Positions 33,921 to 44,043 of a stretch of DNA of 64,000 nucleotides are shown here, in pieces (positions within the stretch are counted from its first letter, which is position 1; every line of letters begins with the position of its first letter). The stretch lies in NCBI GenBank assembly GCA_003008705.1, contig PDUO01000004.1, positions 372,001 to 436,000 on the forward strand, read 5' to 3'. This DNA comes from Pezicula radicicola. Taxonomy: Eukaryota; Ascomycota; Leotiomycetes; Helotiales; Dermateaceae. The notes beneath the pieces are model-generated. The model ran no database searches. It was not told the origin of the DNA and saw only the letters and a program-made list of their open reading frames with translations. The translations under genes and the position numbers were made by a program.

Positions 33921-34016
33921 GAAGAATTTGAGATTCGAACCCAAGACCTCTCCAATATGGCATCCACATTAACTCTGCGGTGCGAAGGGAACGAGCTACC
34001 ACTGCTCCAATTCTTC
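33921..34016 (-). tRNA. tRNA-like gene with probable intron (anticodon CGC, Ala by reading)
   Basis: 96 bases fold as a tRNA. The acceptor stem pairs perfectly (GAAGAAT with ATTCTTC, 7 bp), the D arm is GAGC-AGTGGTA-GCTC and the T arm is TTGGG-TTCGAAT-CTCAA. Internal promoter boxes are good: A box TGGAGCAGTGGTAGC, B box GGTTCGAATCT. Between G26 and the T arm are 47 bases instead of about 22. Placing a 25-26 base intron after position 37 gives stem TTCCC/GGAGA (one mismatch), T33 and anticodon CGC, which reads alanine codon GCG. The acceptor stem lacks the G3:U70 pair that defines alanine tRNAs, so identity is doubtful; a tRNA-derived pseudogene is the main alternative. Confidence 0.6.
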
Positions 34017-37000
34017 ATGTTTGATTTGTTTGTTGGGTATGAAGTGGCTATTGGAATATATGTAGAGGGTTTGGGAAAGTGGTGAATGCTTTGGATGGCA
34101 AGGCTGAATAGCTGAGTTTGTTTACAGCTTTGCTTAGCGTGCTTTGGATCAGGTTGTTGCCTTGCGGTTGATTACAAAACCTGGCTAACTCCTTGATTTA
34201 ACTTATGACTCAAGTTGACATGACCTGAATGACTCCTGGAAAATATTCAAATTATCTTGGAAGTCACTGTTAACCAAAATGGTTAGCTAAGTTTGAGACA
34301 TTAGTGCCCCAATTGCAGATAGGTAGCTACCTCAAGCCATTAAGCACAACGTTTGGGTACCTTATCACTACACGTATTAGATACACTCTGTAATTATTGA
34401 TATAATGATCTAGATTCAGTACTGACATCGCTTTAGGCTTAGAGGCCAATTCTCTTGTGGCGGTTTATTCCGTCATGAAAGTGGAGGGATACGAGGGCGA
34501 CAATTTCTTTTGGGGTTGGCTGATGTAAGATTCATACACGTAAGGTCTACGTCTAAACAAGAGGAACAAGGAATAAACAACGTAACTTGACTACAAGATA
34601 AGTGGCACTGATTTAGAAGGAGGCCTCGACTACCTTTGAAACAACGTACTTGTAGGACTCGCCCACAAGAGCGGGATGAGATAATACAGAATCGTAAACC
34701 AGCACATTACCCAAAGATTGCACCCTTGAAGTGAAGAGTGAACAAGGTGAAGTAAAGCGAAGAACGAGAGACGTGCGAGAAATTCCTCAATCCAAGGGGA
34801 GGGCTTATACGAACTCTAAATCTCTAGTTTCCTCGCTAATCACCCCTTTCCAAATTTGGCGAGCGCTACCTTCCATGCTTGCTCCTCCTCAACGTGCCCA
34901 GTCAAATGAAGTTTCCTACGAGTAAAACCAGGTGACTAAATTGCCAGCACACTCTCATGACGCTTCATTTCACGTGAAAGTTAATAAATTGCATGGCACT
35001 CCACCTTCTCGCAGCTCCCTAATTTGGTCGGTGGTCTTGCGACAACCCACCTCGTCTTGTCTCGACTGGCATCTTCCCAGTGCGACCATGCACGGGCCTA
35101 CATCTTTCACTCGTAGCATATCAGTTTTATGATATGACCTTTTCACCAATACAACCCAGCTCCTGTAGCGACACTATTTGTTTAATGATAGACTCAGCGT
35201 AGGGACACACTCGATTCAAAGCTTCAAAGCACGCCCTTCCACCTTTAAAACTCGCATCTAGAATTGAGATACTTCCTTACAAAGATGATATTCGCATTGG
35301 TCTAATTGACTTGAGAGATATTATATAGTCTAGGAATTTGTCTTCGTTGTCCAGAAAATCACGAGGTTGGTGGCTGAAAGTTGGTGTGACTCTGATTAGG
35401 GTCAGTTCGGATGGAAACTCATGAATTAACAGCATCATATGTCTTGGCCTATAGTTGTGTATAGTAAAAAATACGAGGAAGGAGGGAAGAAAACAATGGT
35501 CTCAAGAATACGGTAGCGTTTTAAGGCAGAACATCATCATTACCATCTGGATTGCTAAGTTCGACTTTGTGATTTGAAAAACTGAGAGCCACAATAGATA
35601 ATCATATTTATAGGAGTGAGGGTGATGCTGAGTGTGATTTTAACTAAATTTAATTGCTTCCTTATTGGAAACCTAACGAAGCACTGTAACACCTACTGGT
35701 CTTTGTAGCTGTACCGAAGTCAACAATACAGATCTCAAATCACCTCATAGTAAGTCCGAAAATATGGTGCGCCTCGTGAATTGGGAGAGTGGGATATTTT
35801 GCTAAGATAGAGAGAGGCCCTTCGACCTTTTCGGCATCTTGCTCCTCATACATGCATGGCCACACAAATACCACGCCATTTTGGCATCTAGACTGGGTTC
35901 CACATACCACAGTCTCCAAGATAGATAAGTAAATGAATAACAGCCTCATCAGCTACTCAAAATCTAGAGAATTTTTGAAGACACGAATATCGGTAGCATT
36001 TTATTGGCTCATTGAGTGAACTCAAAAGAAGAAAGATCTGAGTATGACATAACTCACGGTAATAATGAAAAACATCTGACCTATGAAATTGGAATTCGAG
36101 CCTCCGGGACGAAAAAAAAACAGGCTGAGGTTGGATTTTGTCTCTCCACTTCTAACATGACAAATACTTACCGACATTTCGGAGCCCTACTATTCCTCCC
36201 TGCTATATATAGTATTTAGAAGGAAGAAATGTAACGAGAGAGAGAGAGAGAGAGAACACTCGAAAACTTCATTCTAAATTATAGGTTACAGTCGGGATTT
36301 TCTTAAGTCTGACAATTCTCACATTACAAGAGAGGAAATCTACAAGAGAGGTGCAGTGGTAAATAAGTTGAAAATAAGCGAGCTGTTGGCCTGCCGACCT
36401 ATTAATGTCGTATCGCTGCGACCTTTTCAGAATAGTGGATTTTGCAAAATCCAATGTATCAGCAGACAACTGAAGCTACAATTGAAGCCATTTCGAACGA
36501 TCTCTAGGATACATGGCCTAGACAAAGATCTAGAAGCAAGAAAATCAGATCATGAATACCTTAACAGCCCCCACCTTCAAGAACTATTGTAGAACTGCAC
36601 ATAAACCCCACCGTGTACTACCAAGGTAAGCCCTACTAAACTCAAGCGCTTATTCCCAAACCTTACCTACCAAGTGGCTTCTCCATTCAAACTGTCAAAG
36701 TAAAATTGGAAGGAATAAACGAAGAAGGGCATACCTTAACTTACTTAGTTTCAAATGACGTTGGCCTCAAGGTCTCAAGGTGCATCTCAAATTCCACTTC
36801 CCCACGCACTCTTAGGTCCCTTCTCTCACGCAAGATCTACAGTACCGGTACTTACCCGTAACAACCACAGTACGACATACCACACGTTCTCCGATTCTAC
36901 AATCCACAATTGCATGCACGATCCTCGATATGAAGGTACGTCAATAACTGTAGCTAAAACAAACGAAAACCACTACCACCAACCACCAATCAACCTCCCT

Positions 37001-38592
37001 GCACCCCTTCAAATCCGGATTCCGATCCCATCACATACATACGGAGTATCCCATCAAAAAACGGACCGTTCACAGTAGTTCATCCAGTCTCAATCCCTCC
37101 CTCGTTCAAGGTCACAGACATGCAATCAATCGATCATACCTGCGTAAAGAAAAACTTAAATCCCCCACATGCGGATCCACAGTCCACAATCCACATCCGC
37201 ACGATTCCTTCTTGCATGAGCGAGCCGAGTATTCACCATCCGTCACCAGCCATTTAACATCCTACAACATCCAGCCTACAGTAGTACCTACATAAAGTCC
37301 TGTACACAACATGAGATGACACCTCCTATCAAACCCTGCCAAACTTACCAAACCCAGCCCAGTCCCAAACAAGCCTAGAAAACCCTAATGCCCTACCCGA
37401 AAATGCAATACATCCCATAGTGGAACAGTGGAACCTGTAGAAGGACCCGTGAACCGCCGATCTCAATACCTAGGTGACCAGATAACCGACCGCATCATGT
37501 CCTTCTCTTTTCTCCACCAGCTCCCTCAGTACATACAGTACGTTACTGTATAGTAGTAGATCCAGACAGAACCCCAAAGCAGGACTCGCAGGAGGCCTCC
37601 GTTCGCATGATTACATGTACAATCCATCCAGTCACAACTCTTCTATTCAATGGTCATCAAAACCCAAAAGAAAGGGGGGGGAAACAACCTCAGACACTGG
37701 AGGCCGTGTAGGCAAGGCTGAAGGACTGAAGGACACGGCGTAGGATAATCATCGTACAGTAAGGTAGGTAAGGTAAGGTGGTACAGGGTAGTACAACAAG
37801 GATATATATACCAGTAATCATCAAATCACCTCCAGAACCTGTTGGACTTGCATACAAAGATTTGCAAAAGCTGAAGTTTAAACTTTCCACGTGGCCCACA
37901 CACCACACCTCACATCAAATACACAAACGCACCGTACGTACTTATTTTGCTGTATCTTTTCTTTTTCTCTCGGTCCTTTCCGGCAGCGATTTGGAGATAC
38001 CGATACCGATACCGGGTGGCTTTGAGTACTTTATGATTTGTAGAATAGAACGCACAAAGGTTGGCTTTTTGAAAAATTGAACAGTAGAGAACATTATTAG
38101 AAATGCTTACTTGGAAGTCTGTTCATGACTGGTTCTTTCCGAGGTCATAGGTACAGGACAGGAACGCCAGAAGCCATTATTTAGATAAGTACGAGTTAAG
38201 AAGTGTTTTCTGTTACTTGGGACTCATTATCCATTAATTCTGTATTCCCTCAATCTTCAAAATACTCGCTCCATCGAGTCGGAAAAAGGAACAAACCAAA
38301 TAAAGGAAGACAAGCCCAGAGGTATACAAGATTAACTAATAAACTACTCATGCCTCATTGGCATCCATCTCATCATAATCCTCATATATATAAAACTCCG
38401 CTGCATGCCACAGAACAAAAGACACTTTTCCACGTTCCCCGTTTCCCTTCGCCATTCTAGTTCCATATCCATGATATAAGTTCAGTCCCAGTCTGTGTAA
38501 TCCAACTGTCCACGCAAGTGCCTCTCTCTGTGTCTGTCTCTGGGGAACTAATTAAATATATATCTTGAAGACCCATGATCGGTAGGTAGTGC
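34017..38592. other. Gene-poor 4.6-kb region
   Basis: No protein or RNA gene is supported. All open frames are under 110 codons and lack recognisable domains. Contents I can name: a (GA)n tract at 36236-36255, a three-unit GATACC hexanucleotide repeat at about 37997-38014, GTAAGGTA-type direct repeats near 37760-37790, and many CCACAATCC/CCAACCACC short repeats at 36900-37260. Base composition shifts from AT-rich (34-36.7 kb) to C-rich on the plus strand (36.7-37.6 kb), which might mark a transcribed leader or regulatory region. Confidence 0.4.
36236..36255. repeat. (GA)10 microsatellite
   Basis: Uninterrupted GA dinucleotides in gene-poor DNA. Confidence 0.9.
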
Positions 38593-39633
38593 TCAACACT
38601 CGGTCCCTCTCCTCCTCTTGCGCGCTTCTCCTTTAGGACAATCAGTATCGGCCATTCTCCCATCAATACCCTCCCTAGCACAATACTCCCAGTACTGACG
38701 TTCCATGACCTCCCACACCTCCATCACCGCTTCGTCCTTAACACACCTAACACGATCCCTCTCCCTCTCCCCCTCCCTCAACCCTCCCCTTCCCTGTCCC
38801 TCCATTAACACCTGCTTCCTTCTCTTCAACTCCTCACCCTGACTCCGCACCTCATCAAGCCATTCCCTCACCTTGGCAAAATCGATTCGTAAACAAGCTT
38901 GGAACTCCCAGAGAACTTGCTGATGTAGTTTAGATTGCTTGGTGAGTTTCTCTTTTGCTTCTCGACGTTCTTTGCGGGATTTGAGGGCCGTGTTTTCGGT
39001 TTCCGAGGCAGTGTGGGAAGCGGCTTCGCCAGAGAAAGAGGAACTGGCTGAGGAGGGGATAGGGTTGGTAGAGTCTTCAGGCCATTGGAATTTGTTTCTT
39101 AGCGAGAATCCCATGTCGATGTATGTTGCTTGGTGATCTCTGCGTGCTTTCTCAGCGTCGCAGTGACGAATATCTTTTTCAGAACGGTAAGGGGCCGGCT
39201 TTTTATTGCCGTGGGACGGATCTGATGCAAAACTGAAGCTCTGGCTAGGATGTGGTGTGGTGACTATTGAGTGTCGATATGGGTTGTTCTGAGAAGACTG
39301 AGACCCTGGGAAACCCATGTTGGAGGGTGGCATGAGTGGCGAGCTGGAATTGCTGGGGATCCAGCCATAAGAATCATGGTATCGCTGAGGTTGTTGGATG
39401 GAGTGCACTTGGCTTTGGCTAGGTCTTCGAGCGAGAGGATCTGATTCTGATTCGTAGTTTGGAGCGAAAAGGCGGTTGTTGTGTGAGAGACTGTTAGATT
39501 CAGGACGGAAACCAGGATGGTCAGGTGGTGGTGTTAACTTGTTAATTGCGCAGCGTGGACAGGTGATACCTTGCGGTATCCAAACGGTGTGTCCTCTGGC
39601 TGCGCAGGTATCACATTTGACGCTGGATGACAT
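38593..39633 (-). CDS. Unknown protein with N-terminal CxxC-CxxC zinc ribbon
   Basis: A single open frame of 346 residues from the ATG at 39633. The first 28 residues carry C7-x2-C10 and C25-x2-C28 (KCDTCAARGHTVWIPQGITC, then PRC), a small zinc-ribbon or knuckle. Residues 30-150 are Pro/Ser/Gln/Asn-rich. Around 150-175 is a conserved-looking charged helix (RHCDAEKARRDHQATYIDMG, FSLRNKFQWPED). From about 210 to the end it is basic and helical (LKSRKERREAKEKLTKQSKL, then LWEFQACLRIDFAKVREWLD) and ends with a Lys/Arg-rich tail (EARKRRRGTEC) usable as a nuclear signal. I do not recognise the family. A chromatin or transcription role is inferred from composition alone. An upstream leader exon is possible. 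Confidence 0.75.
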   Translation of the reverse strand: MSSSVKCDTCAARGHTVWIPQGITCPRCAINKLTPPPDHPGFRPESNSLSHNNRLFAPNYESESDPLARRPSQSQVHSIQQPQRYHDSYGWIPSNSSSPLMPPSNMGFPGSQSSQNNPYRHSIVTTPHPSQSFSFASDPSHGNKKPAPYRSEKDIRHCDAEKARRDHQATYIDMGFSLRNKFQWPEDSTNPIPSSASSSFSGEAASHTASETENTALKSRKERREAKEKLTKQSKLHQQVLWEFQACLRIDFAKVREWLDEVRSQGEELKRRKQVLMEGQGRGGLREGERERDRVRCVKDEAVMEVWEVMERQYWEYCAREGIDGRMADTDCPKGEARKRRRGTEC

Positions 39634-39903
39634 TCCATCATGGTGGTGTGCTAGAGATCCGAATCCTTCATCAATTGATCTGAACGAGGGAGTCAGCTGG
39701 AGAAGCGGCGTTGAGAAGGAATGTGATGTTTACTTACGGAAGTTGTACGGACTGCAAGCCTGGTGGTCTCGTATCCCAGGGAGTTGTAGTATTCATTTTC
39801 TCGAACAGGTAGAGACAAGTCTGGTGGAGTATACACACGCTCAAAAGCAGAAAGCCTCCACAACGAACAGACAAATGAGGGAACGACGCAGAAGATGGAC
39901 ACA

Positions 39904-39952
39904 AGCAGTAGCAACAGTAGCAGTAGTAGTAGCAGTAGTAGTAGTGGCAGCA
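39904..39952. repeat. Interrupted (AGT/AGC)n trinucleotide repeat
   Basis: About sixteen AGT, AGC and AAC-type triplets in a row, in the presumed leader of the zinc-ribbon protein gene. Confidence 0.8.
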
Positions 39953-40335
39953 GAACAGCACGAGGAGTCCAAGGGAAAGTTCAGAGGAATAGATATGGAG
40001 AATGTCAGTATGATGAGTGACTCTCGGGTCTCACTAGATCTTGGAGAGAACGTGTGCTGCTGGTGCTTGCTTATAAGTTGAATTCCCGATTCCCTGGGTC
40101 TGATAACACAAATAAGGTGCGATATCAAAACCTTGGAGGAAAGCAATGGTAGGGATGTAGCGCCTCAGCAGATCCGGGGAAGTCAAATTAGATCCCGCCA
40201 GCGATATGCCAGGCCCTTTTCAAATTGCTTCCAAGGGGTGGGCGGGAAGGACCGCGCAGAAATGGTAGGGGAGGGGAGGGGAGGGGAGGTACGGAAGATG
40301 GCGTCAGGTGCGGCGCCAGCTAGAGTGGCGGCTGA

Positions 40336-40360
40336 AAAGCAAAGCAAAGCAAAGCAAAGC
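40336..40360. repeat. (AAAGC)5 pentanucleotide microsatellite
   Basis: Five perfect units; a (GGGGA)n tract lies 50 bases before it at 40268-40289. Confidence 0.85.
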
Positions 40361-41054
40361 AGAAGGGGAGTATAAATCAGGTGTCGAGTCCGCAACAACA
40401 AAAGCCACACTGGAAAATATATTATTGCTTTTTTATCACCAGAAGTATCAGATCAAATCTGATCGCCCCCCGCCCCTCCCTCCCNCCCTCCATGTGATGT
40501 ATAGGACGTAGCAAGGCGGGGGTGCAAGAACGAAAGTAGCAAGCAGCAGGTAGCAATAGCAGGTAGCAACAGGTAACAGGTGCCAAGTAGCGAAAAGTGA
40601 AAAGAGGCACGGTGCGGAAATGGCTTCTGCGTGCCCAGGGGAAAAAGCAAAAAAAGCAATAGAGGAAGGGAAACGGAAGTCACAGCCGAATGGGAAGATT
40701 TGACTGCAAATTTCCCATATTCCAAAAAAGCTCCTTACTTCGCACGATGCTGCTTAGAATAATAGCGGTATGGGAAATCGATCATCTCTCACATTCTGAC
40801 AAGCGTGCCGCAGCCCCAGTGCAAATCTCTTGCACGAGTTAGTTGAGAGCTTTGAGTTTCCAGGTATTTGGAAAAGGATGGTTGGGTATCGCAAGGTTTT
40901 GGCATCCTCGAGGTGCTGGTCGTCGTTGCTTTTTCTGCTGCCACCTTCGCCAGTCCACTTTGGGCTAGAGTCGCGGCCATGTCGAAGACTCACTCAATAC
41001 TCACGAGGTCCGTCCAATAATGCTGTAAGGTAAGCTGGACGAAAGTACCTACTT

Positions 41055-41126
41055 GCATGCATGCATACATACATACATACATACATACATACATACATAC
41101 ATTCACACATACATTCACACATACAT
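41055..41126. repeat. (CATA)n tetranucleotide microsatellite
   Basis: Begins with GCATGCATGC, continues as at least ten CATA units and ends with two CATTCACA variants. Confidence 0.9.
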
Positions 41127-41852
41127 CCGTACAGGTAGGTACCTGTCAAACAGGACCACGAGGAGCAATTGCAGGTAAATTTGCCTGTATTTGCATTGCA
41201 TGTCAGAGAAGAACCTGCGACGCCACCGACGTTTGTAAGAGCTAGACAACACGAGAGGCTGGGCCGTTGGGAGAAAGGATGGTGTGGCAGACAGCTTATG
41301 ATTGTTCGTGGGTTCCTGAGAGATGTCAGTACGGTGCCATACGCAGGACATATTAATTAACTCCTGCCATGCAAACATATGTGCGTCGTTGCTGTAATGT
41401 ATATGTGCATCGGCGAAAGTATATCCTGTACCTCGACAAATCATGCCAGGCGCCTGATGCGGCTATCTCTCACCTCCTTTTCGAGCACCATTGGCATCCT
41501 TCCACATGGCTGCATAGCTCTTCATGATCTTTTCCGTGCCGCCCACTCCCTGTTGACATCTGCAAGTTGGACTGAGAAGGGCTCGAGTCTCTCTCATCAG
41601 AGGGTTATGCACAATACCTCGAGGACTTTTCACAGCGATTTCGCGTAAAGGAAAGAAAGGTGTGTCTTGCCGGCAAAAGAAAACCGCCAAAAATAGCCAT
41701 GACAATGGTGATATGCCGGAAGTATCCTTCCTATTGGATCTCTGTTGCTGGTGTACGATGCTGGAGGCACTTAAGAGGCCTCACCATCGGTTGTGTTTTT
41801 CATTATGAAGAGCATGTAGTCGCGCTCACCGCCCTGTTAGGTATTCAAACCA

Positions 41853-41990
41853 AGAGAGTTACTCACGTCTTAAATGAAGTAAGTTACCCAAAGAAAGTGA
41901 GTTATCTCAATCAAGGAGGCTCCTAAACCAAGTGAGTTATCCAAACTACCTAGGTGACTTACCCAAATCAAGTGAATTCCCTAAGTGAGT
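41853..41990 (-). repeat. Dispersed ACTTGATTT-type repeat, inverted copy
   Basis: Read on the minus strand the segment gives AACTCACTTAGGGAATTC, ACTTGATTTGGGTAAGTC, TAACTCACTTGGTTTAGG and TAACTCACTTTCTTTGGG, the same ~18-base unit as the plus-strand copies. The conserved outer flanks are not obvious. Confidence 0.55.
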
Positions 41991-42626
41991 TCTAGTTTCT
42001 AGCAATGTGAAAAATTACAGGTATCTATATATTCGTACTCTGTACCTCTCCTCGCCTTTTTGATTTTTTGATTTTTTTGAATAAAGCATTAAAATATAGG
42101 CATAACTCACGTGGCATTGTGCAAATGTTAAATCTAACATTGTACACGTATCAGGACCCTCATTGAGAAGTACAATCCGTCTCTCTGGCTGTCACAAAGC
42201 TTAGACTGATAAATACAATTCGATCGATCATCCCGCATCAAGTTTGGTAAACGGAAGTGGCTTTGCCGATCTCGGGCGAATCCAAGCACGAGAGCAGAAT
42301 TTGGAAGTGCCAAGACGTGGCTCAGTCATCTAGGCCTAACTGTTGCTTGTGTCACATAGATGATGAGGCATGTGTACATGTACAAAGTAATGGAATTCTC
42401 TGTCTTAATATTCGTCAACCCCTGAACCACTACCACCTCTACCATCGGCGAAAGTGCAACGCATTATGCAGCTCCTCCAATGGCTACGCTGAGCACCCGC
42501 CCTGTATGATCCAGGGTAAGGTGCGAAACGCTCAAATAGCTTGATGACACTCGACTGAAAGGAAAGGAGACGTGGCTGATTAAGTCTAGGTATGATAAAG
42601 GAAAAACGCCGACACCCCAATGCATT

Positions 42627-44043
42627 TTACAACAACAATCCGAATAGACCACCGACAACAGACAGACCAAGGACAGTCTGTCCATTGGCGCTAACTTGGA
42701 GACCAGCAGCGCTGCTAGATGTGGAGCTCGAGCTGGAGCTTGAGCTTGATCCGGTTGAGGTGCCACTGGTTGAGCTGGTAGCATCAGCAGTAGTCTTGCA
42801 GACATATGTACCCTGGATGACACCACTGCTCTTATCCTTCTGGAAACCAGTGCAGTCAATGGTGGTGGTAGACTGCATGTTGAAGCCTCCCTTCACATCT
42901 GTGAGGGCTGGGAGATCGGGACTAGCAGTGATGTTAGTGCTGATATAATACATACAGTGGAGATAAGCGACTTACGTGGTGAAGTTACCGGAGAAATCAA
43001 TGGCGCCTCCAACAGTTGCCAAAGCTGGGAATGATATGGCACCGAGGGCGGAGTTGTTGGCAATCTGGACACCACCACCAACAGTCGTAAGGAGTGGCAT
43101 AGAGATATTGGCCAACTCGGCGTTGGCAACCATGGCCAACGAACCAGAGGTGACGGAAGTCAAGTTTGGTGCGCTGATGCTGTCTAGGTAGTTTCCGTAG
43201 AATCCAAGAGAACCGTTAACAGTCGCAAGGGATGGAAGGGAAACACTGGAGACATTGCGGAGAGTCATGTTGGCAGCCCAGATCAAGTTAGGGAAAGAAA
43301 CATCCAAATCCATGCCATTGGAAGCAACGTTGAGGAGCTCGGTGATGTTGGCGACCTGGGTGCTGAAGGTCTTGAGACGGTTGTTGTTGTTAATATCGAG
43401 CGTAGCGACGGTGTCTAGGTTGATACCATCGAGAGTGCTCAAGAAGGTGTTGGTGATCAGGACGCTGGCAGCCTTCTTGACAACAGCTGTGAAGGTGAGT
43501 GATGGAAGAGCCGGTAGAGCAGTCCAGGAGATGGAGCCAACGGAAACCAATTCGGTAAACTGCAGACTCGACAAGATTGTCAAGTTGTTGAGCAGGAACT
43601 GACCACCGATCGTGCCGATAGAGGAACTGCTCAAAGTTGTCAAAGCACCAGCATTCTCGACAATGAGGGCTCCGGTGATTTGTTCCGGTCCACTAATATC
43701 GATGGTTCCAGAGGCTGCGGTTCCGATGAGGACGGCACCTGAGATGGTTGAGCAGTCTGCGAGTGCGGTAGCATCAGCTGCAGAGTTAATGGTGGCAGTA
43801 GCTTGCGAGCAGACTGAGGCGGTGGTAGCTGTCGAGAACAGATATTAGCCGGAGTCCAATTTCTGATGACACCAATCCAGCTCATCGGTACCAATCGCGC
43901 CATTGTCTCCGGCGAGGCCCTGCACAATGGCTTGATGTGTTGTCCCTTCATGACCGATGCTGGCGTGTGATGGATGATGATGACTTACCAGCGTAAACAC
44001 CGCTGACCGCGACGGCCGCAACGAGCAGCTTCTGGGCGAACAT
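42627..44043 (-). CDS. Ecm33/Sps2-family GPI-anchored cell wall protein
   Basis: Exons 44043-43989, 43828-42976 and 42939-42627 give 406 residues. The N terminus (MFAQKLLVAAVAVSGVYAAT) is a cleavable signal peptide. The body is a series of receptor-L/LRR-like beta-helix repeats rich in Leu, Ile, Asn and Thr (for example PNLIWAANMTLRNVSSVSLP, then SLGFYGNYLDSISAPNLTSV), with several N-glycosylation sequons. The C terminus has a Ser/Thr-rich stretch (STSGTSTGSSSSSSSSSTSS) and a hydrophobic tail (VLGLSVVGGLFGLLL) preceded by small residues, a GPI-attachment signal. Ecm33 proteins are needed for wall integrity and correct surface mannoprotein assembly in yeasts and moulds. Confidence 0.94.

Larger units (their letters stand above)
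39634..42626. other. 3-kb intergenic region rich in simple repeats
   Basis: Contains an AGT/AGC trinucleotide tract (39904-39952), (GGGGA)n (40268-40289), (AAAGC)5 (40336-40360), an ambiguous base N at 40485 inside a C-run, a CATA tetranucleotide tract (41055-41126) and an inverted copy of the dispersed ACTTGATTT repeat (41853-41990). A long frame at 39476-40081 is produced by the trinucleotide repeat and overlaps the zinc-ribbon gene antisense. No gene supported. Confidence 0.5.

Noticed and set aside
39476..40081. 201-codon plus-strand frame with a Val/Ala-rich run
   Set aside because: The hydrophobic run is encoded by the AGT/AGC trinucleotide repeat, and the start overlaps the zinc-ribbon gene antisense.
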